DNA of 64,000 bases, from assembly GCF_029537235.1 (NCBI RefSeq), contig NZ_CP120638.1, positions 2,532,501 to 2,596,500 of the forward strand, read 5' to 3'. Below the pieces are notes generated by a model, which worked only from the letters and a program-made list of their open reading frames with translations, did no database searches and was not told the origin of the DNA. Shown one piece after another: positions 10,657 to 18,443 of this stretch. Position numbers and translations under genes: made by a program. The DNA comes from Rhizobium sp. 32-5/1 (GTDB lineage Bacteria > Pseudomonadota > Alphaproteobacteria > Rhizobiales > Rhizobiaceae). The stretch's first letter is position 1; the number at the start of each line of letters is the position of its first letter.

Positions 10657-10848
10657 TCAAGGGAAGGTTCCTCCGCTTGCCGGTCTTTGCGCGATGTCGA
10701 GCAATGCCGCTACCGCTTCCTCTCGCGTCCAGCCGACCCGACAAGCCTCTTCAAGCACTTGTTGCACTTTGCTTTCCAGCGCATCGCGGCATTCACCTGC
10801 TCGCTTGGGATCGCCTTCATCATGCTCAGGTGGTTTCACTGGCTGCAT
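10657..10848 (-). CDS. Small hypothetical protein
   Basis: 63 aa. A helical C-terminal half ALESKVQQVLEEACRVGWTR then EEAVAALLDIAQ, a layout seen in short conserved proteins of Rhizobiaceae, but no named domain. It overlaps the 3' end of the DUF982 gene by 23 bp, so the two are probably co-transcribed. Confidence 0.6.
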   Translation of the reverse strand: MQPVKPPEHDEGDPKRAGECRDALESKVQQVLEEACRVGWTREEAVAALLDIAQRPASGGTFP

Positions 10849-11149
10849 AGTCTTTCTCCCTTGTGAGTGTATACGCGTTAGTTCGCATAGGAATCATTCC
10901 GGCTTCACATCCGGATGCTACAAAAATGTTTCGACAGACCTCACCGCCGATGACACCTTCCAGAGCTTCCATGCAGGCTGCTTTGCAATTAATAAGCTGC
11001 TCGCTGGTCTGATCGGGCCAGATGGTTGTCAGGTAATCGAGTGCTTCGCGAGGGCCGGCTACATACACTTTACCGCTTCCCGCGATATCAAGCTCAACGG
11101 GGGTCGCCAAACGGTTTGCATTCCTGCCCTCCTTCTTCGACTCTGACAC
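10826..11149 (-). CDS. DUF982 protein
   Basis: 107 aa. DUF982 pattern: a beta-rich start VELDIAGSGKVYVAGPREAL, a DYLTTIWPDQTSE segment with the conserved Trp-Pro, a conserved Cys in INCKAACMEALEG, and a short C-terminal helix. DUF982 proteins occur almost only in Rhizobiales, often in multiple copies; no biochemical role is known to me. A second copy is at 11210-11458. Confidence 0.8.
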   Translation of the reverse strand: MSESKKEGRNANRLATPVELDIAGSGKVYVAGPREALDYLTTIWPDQTSEQLINCKAACMEALEGVIGGEVCRNIFVASGCEAGMIPMRTNAYTLTREKDYAASETT

Positions 11150-11209
11150 GAGTCGCGATGCACACCGACCTTTTCCTCGGGTGGCGCATATCTCACGGGC
11201 GGGCCTCGC

Positions 11210-11458
11210 TCAGTGCATCAGATTTGCCTCTTTGGCAGCCCCGATGAACTGAACGCGAGCGTCCTCTGCATCTCTTCTCCCCGCAATCGCCGCTCGGCAC
11301 ATGCTGCGGGCGCGTACGTATCCTGCGCCACGCAGGTCGGGCCACTCGTCCATCAAAACCACCAGTGCTTCAAAGGGCCCTGTAACCTGTACGCGGCCAC
11401 TGACTGGCGCATTGATGATGACGGGTTCGTTCCAGCGTGCCGGCATGCGTTTCTCCAA
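11210..11458 (-). CDS. DUF982 protein with stress-type promoter
   Basis: 82 aa. Same layout as the neighbouring DUF982 protein: VIINAPVSGRVQVTGPFEAL, LMDEWPDLRGAGYVRARSMC, then GRRDAEDARVQFIGAAKEA. It has its own GGAAC-N17-GTT promoter 27 bp upstream of the start, so it is likely part of the general stress response. Confidence 0.85.
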   Translation of the reverse strand: MEKRMPARWNEPVIINAPVSGRVQVTGPFEALVVLMDEWPDLRGAGYVRARSMCRAAIAGRRDAEDARVQFIGAAKEANLMH

Positions 11459-11485
11459 ATGAAAACTATCTTTCTACGGCGCTAT

Positions 11486-11510
11486 AACTGGAATCTTTTT
11501 AAATGGTTCC
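11486..11510 (-). promoter_or_regulatory. Candidate EcfG promoter of DUF982 gene
   Basis: Minus strand GGAAC, 17-bp spacer, GTT; the end of GTT is 27 bp from the ATG at 11458. Same geometry as the promoters at 10567, 15339, 15505 and 23559. Confidence 0.78.
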
Positions 11511-11539
11511 GATTAACTCTCCTAAGCAATGGGCGACCT

Positions 11540-14053
11540 TTAGCGCCTTAGAGCGGTGCCGGAAATTAAAGCGACATCGTCCAGAGCAAGGAGGTTTGCA
11601 AGCAAACCATGGCTACTCTCAATTCCCGCTTGTCCGGATATCACGTCAAGCGCGAGGCCCCGCATTACCAGGGGTATTTCCAGCCGGGTGTCCTCCCAAA
11701 ATCCAGATGGAATCCGTTCGTTTTTTTCGTCGATATGTCCGAAAACCAATCTTGGTACGATTGTCACGCAGTAGCGACTTTCGAATACTCGCGCAAAGGC
11801 GACAACATTTTCTCTCCGTCGACCGACAACCGGGATGGGAAGGTAGTCACCAAGATCGAAGAGGGTCTTGTTTTCGTTACGAAACGCCAGCCCGTGCCTG
11901 ATTATCTTTCTTTTTCGATGTTCGAACTTCAATCGTTCCGGTGAAGGAGTGTCCTCATCACAACGGGCGCAATTCGAATTGAGAGGATGGCGATTATCCG
12001 GATCAACAAGACTGAAGTCAGGTCCATCCGTACCCTGGTAGAAATCGGGCACCCCTGGAGCTGTCAGTTTTATCAGCGTTTGAGACATACTGTTCAGGAA
12101 GCCGCAACGGATGAACGGCCTAAGTGTGGCGCCGAAGTCTTCCCGGAATTGCATACTCTCTGCGGAAAGCAAATTTGCCGCAAATGCCATCACAGCTTTT
12201 TCGTAGGCTTCGTTCGGATTCGCCCAGTTGGTTCTGAGTTTTGCTTCTCGAAACGCCTTTTCTGTATAGCGCACGAACCTTTCCTGCAGGTCGGAGCAAT
12301 CGCATTCCGTCATTCGCTCCGGCCATATTCCCGCCAGAGACTGATACAACATCCATTCGATATTGAGTTCGGGTGCTACGCCGTCGGAAAGATGGGATCG
12401 TGCGGATTTGTTCATCCTGTTCCAGCGCTTCACGCCTTCGACCCACAGGGGCGCGCCTTCCGAAATTGCATAGAGACGCGCTCGCGCGTCCTCTCCGCGT
12501 TTTGTGTCATGGGTTGCCGTAGCCGAGAGGCCGTTTGCCTGGCTTTCCAGGCGTTTCGACATTGTCGCGTGAAATGCCTCGATGCTTCCGCATGCTTCGT
12601 TTGGAGAGCCCCCAACTTCATTTGTCGCGAGGAAGCGATTGTACCGATAGAAAACTGTGTCCTCCAGCGATTTCGCCATCACTGGACCGCTCAGTTGCTG
12701 GAAGCGAACTTGAAACTCGGCCGCAGGGTCGCCGGTAATGTTGCCGAGCAAAATGTCCTCTACAAGGTTCAGGGCGTCGTTGTCCTGAACCTTGGGCCGT
12801 GCCCGATCGAGCGCGCCCGTCAGAATGTTCCTGTCGCGATCATTCAATGGGCCGCGGAAACCATAGGTCCGATAGACGTCAAATGCGATCAGAAGTTCCT
12901 GGATGGCATTCTGGATAATCTCTTGGCCAAATCCTTCATCTACCGACCGGCAAAGTTCGGATAGTTTGCGAACCTCACCTTCAAAATTCCTTGTAACCAT
13001 CAGCTGCTTTGCTTCGCGCAACGCCGTTTTATAATCGGCTGCTGTCGGATCGATACCGGTATAGGCGGCATCGAGCTTTTTGAGCCCGGATTCCTCTACG
13101 AACAGCTGGGATAGCGCTGCGATGAACTCGTAACCTGTCGTGCCCGAGACCGGCCAATGGCGTGGAAGCTCTTCATCGGGGCCGAGGATTTTCTCAACGA
13201 CAATGTAGGTGCCGTCTCCAACCGCGGCGCGAAGGCGATCTAGATATCCCGAAGGGTTGGCAAGACCGTCCACATGATCGATTCGAAGACCTTGCACCTG
13301 CCCCGATTTTACGAGTTCGAGGATGAGCCGGTGGCAATCCTGAAAAACGGCCTCGTCTTCCATCCTGACGCCGACCAGACCGGTCACCTCGAAAAAACGT
13401 CTGTAGCTGAGATGGGAGGGTGCATTCCTCCAGGGAATGAGTTGCCAATGCTGTTCGTCCAGCAGACGCCTGATCGCGAACTGCTCGCCCGGAGATTTGG
13501 CAGCAGCCGCGTCGAAAGCTCCCACTTCTTCCGAGCCTTTCTGCACACTTTCCGCCCTGAGAGGCAGCCTCAAACCCGAATAATCAAGCGCCAGAGAACC
13601 ATCGGCCAGACTGCCTGAAATCTTGAGATCCCCGTCAGCGATGACGGTTTCGAGAGGTGCCCCGAGGATCGGCAGAGTGATTTTTTCCGACCAGTCGATA
13701 TCGAAGTGGTTGGCAAAGGGGCTGGTTTTCCCCTTTTGCAAAACGTCCGTCCACCAGGCGTTCTCGACAGATGCGGCCATATGGTTGGGAACGATATCGA
13801 GGATGAGGCCGATATCTGCTTTCCGCAGTGCGTCGGACAGGCGGCTGAAGCCCCCGCGCCCGCCAATGGCGGGATCGATCTCATTGACATCTATGATGTC
13901 GTAACCGTGCGTCGAGCCTTCCGTCGCAGTGAAGATCGGTGACGCGTAGAGATGGCTGATGCCGAGGCCACGCAATTTTTCTATCAGCTCTATCGCAGTG
14001 TCGAATGTCACGCCGTTCCGAAATTGGAGACGGTAGGTTGCAGAGGGGATCAT
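11540..14053 (-). CDS. treY: Maltooligosyl trehalose synthase
   Basis: 837 aa, GH13 family, usual length for TreY. It isomerises the reducing-end alpha-1,4 bond of a maltodextrin to alpha,alpha-1,1, giving maltooligosyl trehalose that TreZ cleaves to trehalose. Visible motifs: start MIPSATYRLQF, region I ILDIVPNHMA, region II GLRIDHVDGL with the nucleophile Asp, region III IVVEKILG with the acid Glu, region IV ATHDTKRGED, and the C-terminal FYQGTD block. Frame intact. A glgA remnant lies immediately upstream, while treZ lies 4.4 kb away on the other strand, so a former glg-tre cluster has been rearranged. Confidence 0.95.
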   Translation of the reverse strand: MIPSATYRLQFRNGVTFDTAIELIEKLRGLGISHLYASPIFTATEGSTHGYDIIDVNEIDPAIGGRGGFSRLSDALRKADIGLILDIVPNHMAASVENAWWTDVLQKGKTSPFANHFDIDWSEKITLPILGAPLETVIADGDLKISGSLADGSLALDYSGLRLPLRAESVQKGSEEVGAFDAAAAKSPGEQFAIRRLLDEQHWQLIPWRNAPSHLSYRRFFEVTGLVGVRMEDEAVFQDCHRLILELVKSGQVQGLRIDHVDGLANPSGYLDRLRAAVGDGTYIVVEKILGPDEELPRHWPVSGTTGYEFIAALSQLFVEESGLKKLDAAYTGIDPTAADYKTALREAKQLMVTRNFEGEVRKLSELCRSVDEGFGQEIIQNAIQELLIAFDVYRTYGFRGPLNDRDRNILTGALDRARPKVQDNDALNLVEDILLGNITGDPAAEFQVRFQQLSGPVMAKSLEDTVFYRYNRFLATNEVGGSPNEACGSIEAFHATMSKRLESQANGLSATATHDTKRGEDARARLYAISEGAPLWVEGVKRWNRMNKSARSHLSDGVAPELNIEWMLYQSLAGIWPERMTECDCSDLQERFVRYTEKAFREAKLRTNWANPNEAYEKAVMAFAANLLSAESMQFREDFGATLRPFIRCGFLNSMSQTLIKLTAPGVPDFYQGTDGPDFSLVDPDNRHPLNSNCARCDEDTPSPERLKFEHRKRKIIRHGLAFRNENKTLFDLGDYLPIPVVGRRRENVVAFARVFESRYCVTIVPRLVFGHIDEKNERIPSGFWEDTRLEIPLVMRGLALDVISGQAGIESSHGLLANLLALDDVALISGTALRR

Positions 14054-14130
14054 GGTTGTTTCCCGTAATGGACGCTGTAAACAAGGAGAAGATTTTGATC
14101 CCGTCTACGATGGGACAGGACTTGACATCG

Positions 14131-14443
14131 TCAGGCGACGGATCCCCTGTATAGGCGTGCATCCGACGCCACGTCTCTGTGAAGTTCGGAATAAAGATCC
14201 GCATAGCGGGCGGCGCTGCGATGCCATGAGAAGTCGGCCTTCATGGCCTGATTTTGGAGCCTTCGGCAAAAGGATGGGCGCTCAAAACCGGTCAATGCGC
14301 GATCAATGGCATGATAGAAACCTTCTACCGAACCCGGTTGGAACTGAAATCCGGTTGCCACGCGCGCAGCCATCGCGGCTTCGTTGGCATCAATGATCGT
14401 TTCCGCCAATCCACCCGTCCGCGCGACAATGGGTATTGCGCGA
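14131..14443 (-). pseudogene. glgA: C-terminal remnant of glycogen synthase
   Basis: About 100 residues of the GT5 C-terminal domain in one frame: AIPIVARTGGLAETIIDANEAA (split here as AIPIVARTGG and LAETIIDANEAA), then ATGFQFQPGSVEGFYHAI and MKADFSWHRSAARYADLY. This matches the GlgA end, where RTGGLADTV and the final DxSWxxSAxxYxxLY block are conserved. The first roughly 380 residues are missing; the frame abuts the stop codon of the SDR gene at 14444, marking a recombination junction. Confidence 0.8.
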
Positions 14444-15307
14444 CTAGATCATGATTTCTCCACCGGTGACGGGAATGACCGCGCCGGTCATGTAGCTCCC
14501 TTCATTCGAGGCCAGCAGGACGTAGGCGCCGGCAAGTTCCGCAGGCTGTCCTGCACGACCGAGCAACGTCTGTTTTCCGAAGGTTTCGGATTTTTCAGGC
14601 GGCATCGTCGATGGGATGAGAGGCGTCCAAATGGGGCCGGGCGCAACCGCGTTGACCCTGATGCCCTTCTCAGCAACCATTTCGGCAAGGCCCGCCGTGA
14701 AGTTCGATATAGCGCCCTTTGTGGCGGCATAGGCGAGCAGGTGGTACGAGGGCTGGCGCGACTGGATCGACGTCGTGTTGATGATCGAACTCCCAGGCCT
14801 CATATGGGGTATTGCGGCTTTCGAAAGATAGAATGGCGCGTAGATATTGGTGCGAAAGGTCTCGTCCCACTCCGTCGCGTCAATGTCTTGAATGGAGGAA
14901 TAGGTCCGCTGAAACGCGGCGTTGTTGACCAGAATGTCTATCCGGCCCAACGCGCCCACAGCCTTTTGCACCAAGGCGTTGCAATGTGCCTCGTCCTTGA
15001 TGTCACCCGGCACGGTAAGAGCTTTACGACCTGCGCGCTCGACCCAGCCGGCGGTGTCCTCCGCATCTTCATGTTCGTTCAGATAGGAAATCAGGACATC
15101 CGCGCCCTCACGCGCGAAGGCGATCGCAACCGCACGGCCGATCCCTGAATCGCCGCCTGTAATCAGGGCCACTTTTCCGCTGAGCCGCCCCGAGCCCTGA
15201 TAGGAGTCTTCTCCATGATCCGGAATCGGCGTCATAAGCCCGGTCTCGCCGGGAGGCGTTTGTTCTTGACGGGGCTGCGGAGGCTTTGGATGGTGAGTGT
15301 CTGACAT
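14444..15307 (-). CDS. SDR-family oxidoreductase, stress type (YdaD/YhxC-like)
   Basis: 287 aa from ATG 15307 (MSDTHHPKPPQPRQ). A proline-rich head of about 45 residues is followed by a classical SDR: cofactor site TGGDSGIGRAVA, NNAA motif, Ser in TTSIQS, YAATKGA (Tyr-x3-Lys) and VAPGPIWTPLIPS, ending TGGEIMI. The head plus TGGDSGIG is typical of the general-stress SDRs related to B. subtilis YdaD and YhxC. Substrate unknown. A GGAAC-N17-GTT promoter lies 31 bp upstream; the gene is divergent from the DUF892 gene, which has its own such promoter. Confidence 0.9.
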   Translation of the reverse strand: MSDTHHPKPPQPRQEQTPPGETGLMTPIPDHGEDSYQGSGRLSGKVALITGGDSGIGRAVAIAFAREGADVLISYLNEHEDAEDTAGWVERAGRKALTVPGDIKDEAHCNALVQKAVGALGRIDILVNNAAFQRTYSSIQDIDATEWDETFRTNIYAPFYLSKAAIPHMRPGSSIINTTSIQSRQPSYHLLAYAATKGAISNFTAGLAEMVAEKGIRVNAVAPGPIWTPLIPSTMPPEKSETFGKQTLLGRAGQPAELAGAYVLLASNEGSYMTGAVIPVTGGEIMI

Positions 15308-15338
15308 TGTTGGACTCCTGAAGTTTTCCAATGCAATG

Positions 15339-15363
15339 AACTTTCGGATGTCGGGGAAGTTCC
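15339..15363 (-). promoter_or_regulatory. Candidate EcfG promoter of SDR gene
   Basis: Minus strand GGAAC, 17-bp spacer, GTT, 31 bp before the ATG at 15307. Confidence 0.78.
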
Positions 15364-15504
15364 GGAGGTCTTCACTTTATCCTTGGAAAGGACACGAGCC
15401 GAATTTTGGCGCGGGGCAAGCCCGTGTCGCTTTTAAAATCGAGCCGCGAACAGGTGTCGCCGCAGATATCGCTATGGGGCGCAAATATCGCTCCGGGATT
15501 TTTT

Positions 15505-15529
15505 GGAACAACATTACGGAACTCAAGTT
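15505..15529 (+). promoter_or_regulatory. Candidate EcfG promoter of DUF892 gene
   Basis: GGAAC (15505-15509), 17-bp spacer, GTT (15527-15529), 37 bp before the ATG at 15567. Divergent partner of the SDR promoter. Confidence 0.78.
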
Positions 15530-15566
15530 TTACGGCCATCGAAACGGTTCGAAACAAGGAGCTGAC

Positions 15567-16079
15567 ATGGCTGAGAACGAAACACGCGATATTTTCATCA
15601 CCGGCTTGCGCAATGCGCACGCCATGGAAAACCAGGCGCTCTCCATCATGAAGCCGCAACTCGAACGGATTGAAAACTATCCGGAAGTGGCCCAGAAGCT
15701 CCAGCAGCATATCCAGGAGACCGAGGGTCAAATTGATCGGCTCGATCAGATCTTGCAGGATCTCGGGGAGGACCATTCCGCGTTCAAGGATTGGGCTCTT
15801 TCCTTTGCCGGCGGAATGGCGGCGATGGGTCACACGATGGCTGGCGATGAAATCCTCAAGAATTCCTTGGCGAATTTTGCCTTCGAAAATTATGAGATCG
15901 CCGCCTACAAATCGCTTCTGACCATCGCTGACGCCGGCGGCTATGTCGCCGCCACGTCGGGCCTGCGCGCAAACCTCGCCGAGGAGCAGACCATGGCCGC
16001 CTGGCTTGACGAAAATTTAGCGCAGGTCACCACCAAATTCCTCTCGCTGAAAGAGGCCGAAGTTACGGCAAAAATCTGA
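15567..16079 (+). CDS. Ferritin-like DUF892 (YciE-type) protein
   Basis: 170 aa. Start at ATG 15567 with AAGGAG seven bases ahead; the frame also runs upstream but without support. Four-helix ferritin-like fold: ITGLRNAHAMENQALSIM with a Glu ligand, HIQETEGQIDRLDQIL (E-x2-H-like pair), FAFENYEIAAYKSL, and LAEEQTMAAWLDENL. DUF892 proteins are stress-induced putative di-iron proteins. A second member is at 25826. Confidence 0.9.
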   Translation: MAENETRDIFITGLRNAHAMENQALSIMKPQLERIENYPEVAQKLQQHIQETEGQIDRLDQILQDLGEDHSAFKDWALSFAGGMAAMGHTMAGDEILKNSLANFAFENYEIAAYKSLLTIADAGGYVAATSGLRANLAEEQTMAAWLDENLAQVTTKFLSLKEAEVTAKI

Positions 16080-16159
16080 GCGTGAACATCTTGTTGCGCC
16101 GGCCGGCACCGTCAGCCGGCTCTAAAACTGCATAGCGTCAAACACACCATACGCGAAGG

Positions 16160-16728
16160 ATGATTGGCATTAGCGTTCGGTCAATGGCTCTGGAACTTTT
16201 TTCGAACGCCCAGCGGCCCAGGTTGCGGGGGCCTTGATCGGCGCGGAGTTCCTTGTGCAGGGGATTGGTGGCGTTATCGTGGAAACGGAAGCTTACGGCT
16301 CCGACGATCCGGCATCCCACAGCTTCAAAGGGCAGAACGTCCGAAACAGTGCAATGTACGGCTCGCCGGGGTCCGTCTACGTGTATCGATCCTATGGCCT
16401 GCATTGGTGCCTGAATTTTGTCTGCCTCCGCGGAAGCGCGGTTCTGCTTCGGGCTATCGAGCCCAAAGCGGGTATCGCGCTTATGATGTCCAGACGGAAC
16501 ATCGAAAATCCCTTGCTGCTCTGCTCCGGTCCCGGGCGCCTGTGTCAGGCCCTTGCTGTAGACGACAGGCTTAACGAGCAATCCCTGGCGCATTCCCCAT
16601 TCCATCTCACCCTTCCGAAAGAGCCCGCCTCCTTGTCCGTGGGCACACGCATCGGCATTTCCAAGGCGATCGATCTGCCGTGGCGTTTCGGCCTTAAAGG
16701 TTCACCTTTTTTAAGCAAACGGTTCTGA
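16160..16728 (+). pseudogene. DNA-3-methyladenine glycosylase (AAG type), frame-broken
   Basis: Excises alkylated purines in base-excision repair. The conserved core is IVETEAYGSDDPASHSF with the catalytic Glu, RNSAMYGSPGSVYVYRSYG, CLNFVCLR and CSGPGRLCQAL, ending GISKAIDLPWRF. The start MALELF (ATG 16184, or 16160 with GAAGG upstream) is out of frame with the rest; one base is missing in T6 at 16197-16202, and T7 gives LELFFERPAAQVAGALIGAEF (as LELFFERPA and AGALIGAEF). I regard it as a probable base-call error and the gene as functional, about 187 aa. Confidence 0.78.
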
Positions 16729-16835
16729 ACGGTGGAGCGAAAAGTGGGCATTTTCCGGATCACCTCTTTTTCCCCAAAACCATGCAACTCTTCACGGCTA
16801 AGTGAGTTCATGGGCTGCTGATAGCGAGGATTTTT

Positions 16836-17809
16836 ATGATCGGTTACCACGCATCCCATGAGCAGTTCAGTCCGGCTGACCTTGCCCGTTTCGTCCGCGC
16901 CGCCGAGGCCGCAAATTTCGGGGCCGTCATGTCATCTGATCATTTGGCGCCCTGGAGTGTGCGTCAGGGAAATTCAGGCTTTGCATGGTCCTGGCTGGGT
17001 GCCGCGATGCAGGCTACCGCCCTGCCGTTCGGCTCGCTGGCCATTCCCACCGACGGCCGTTATCACCCGGCACTTATAGCACAGGCTGCGGCAACGCTCT
17101 GTGACCTGTTCCCCGGCCGGTTTCGCTGGATTGCTGCCGGCAGCGGCGAGGCTCTCAACGAGCGGCCTGTCGGAAAGGGCTGGCCCGACAAGGACGAGCG
17201 GAACCTTCGCTTGTTCGAAGGCGTATCCATGATCCGCAAGCTCTGGCGCGGGGAGACCGTCTCATCGACGTCGTTCATCAAGGCCGAAAATCTCAAATTG
17301 TGGTCCTTGCCTTCGACTTTACCGAAAATCTACGGCGCTGCGTTGAGTGCCGAGACAGCGAGGTGGATGGGCGAGTGGGCCGATGGACTGATCACCGTGC
17401 GAAGCTCGCCGGAAAAAACAAGGGAAATCATCGCGGCATTCAGAGAGGGCGGCGGCGAGGGTAAACCCGTCATTCTCCAGTTCCAGCTAAGCTGGGCCGC
17501 AGGAACACGGGAACAGGCTGTCAAGGATGGCTGGGACCAGTGGCGATGCTGCGCGCTTGATGCCGACCAGCTTGCCGATCTTGCAACGCCTGAACAGTTC
17601 GACGAAGCAACCGCGGCGGTGACGCTGGAAGCGTTCGATGAGGGTCTGTGTGCTTCGACCGATGCGGGCGATCATATCGACTGGATCCGGCAATATCAGG
17701 CCATGGGCTTCTCGGAGATCTACCTCCACAACCGCGGACGCAATCAGCTTGAATTTATCGATTTTTTGGACGCGAGGTGCTCCCCGCCCTTGCAAGGCCG
17801 ACTCAGTGA
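16836..17809 (+). CDS. LLM-class flavin-dependent oxidoreductase
   Basis: Luciferase-like TIM barrel (TIGR03885-type, non-F420 flavinoid oxidoreductase). Visible: MIGYHASHEQFSPADL start, MSSDHLAPWS, PGRFRWIAAGSGEALNE and EIYLHNRGRNQLEFIDF. As read, the frame runs to 17900 with an unnatural tail. One missing T in T6 at 17762-17767 would restore the ending DFFGREVLPALARPTQ with a stop at 17807-17809, about 324 aa. Substrate unknown. It lies in a same-strand run with the glycosylase, isochorismatase-like and treZ genes. Confidence 0.82.
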
Positions 17810-17871
17810 AGAAGGTTTTGAACCCGCTCGAAATGCAACCCCGTTCCGGAACGCTTCTGGAAGAGAGATGA

Positions 17872-18443
17872 ATGAACGACTGGCGACACATCTGCGTTGA
17901 TATGCAACGTCTTTTTGCAGAAGACACACCCTGGCACGTTCCCTGGATGGCATCGGCACTGCCGCCCGTCGAGGAGATGGTTGGTCGCTTCCCGGATCGA
18001 ACAATCTTCACACTGTTCACACCACCCGATGATCTCAGTGAAGCACCTGGAGCCTGGCGTGCGTATTACGAGAAATGGTCGGCCATGACCGGCGACCACT
18101 TGCCCGCTCAAATGACGGATGTCGTTCCGCCCTTGAAGTCCTTCATTCCGCCTGCTCGAACTTTCCGCAAATCCACCTATTCGCCATGGATCGATGGACG
18201 TCTCAACCGGATGCTGAGGGCCCAGCGTGTCTCTCGCCTGGTGATTACGGGGGCGAAACGGATGTTTGTGTTCTTGCCACCGTGCTTGGCGCCATCGACC
18301 TCGGCTATGCGACGACCGTGCTTCGGGATGCCGTCTGCAGTGGTGTCGATGAAACCCATGATGCCTGCTTGAAGCTTCTGGGCGATCGCTTTTCTGTACA
18401 GCTTAAAATTCAATATACCGAGGAGTTCCTGCGACATGGATAG
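17872..18443 (+). pseudogene. Isochorismatase-like cysteine hydrolase, frame-broken
   Basis: Cysteine hydrolase fold: catalytic Asp in CVDMQRLF, Lys in FRKSTYSPW, and Cys in GGETDVCVLATVLGAID, which lies in the next frame. One base is missing in G5 at 18249-18253; G6 restores VITGGETDVCVLA and a protein of about 190 aa ending FLRHG at 18443. The ribosome site GGAAGAGAG lies just upstream. Its 3' end overlaps the treZ start by 8 bp (ATGGATAG), so the two are translationally coupled. Substrate unknown (nicotinamidase-, isochorismatase- or N-carbamoyl-hydrolase-like). Confidence 0.8.

Noticed and set aside
11987..12964. 325-codon frame antisense to treY
   Set aside because: Inside treY, which has all GH13 motifs in the other strand; Cys/Arg-rich nonsense composition.
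16097..16122. GCCGGC repeats after the first DUF892 gene as terminator
   Set aside because: Self-complementary six-base blocks without a T-run; too weak to call.
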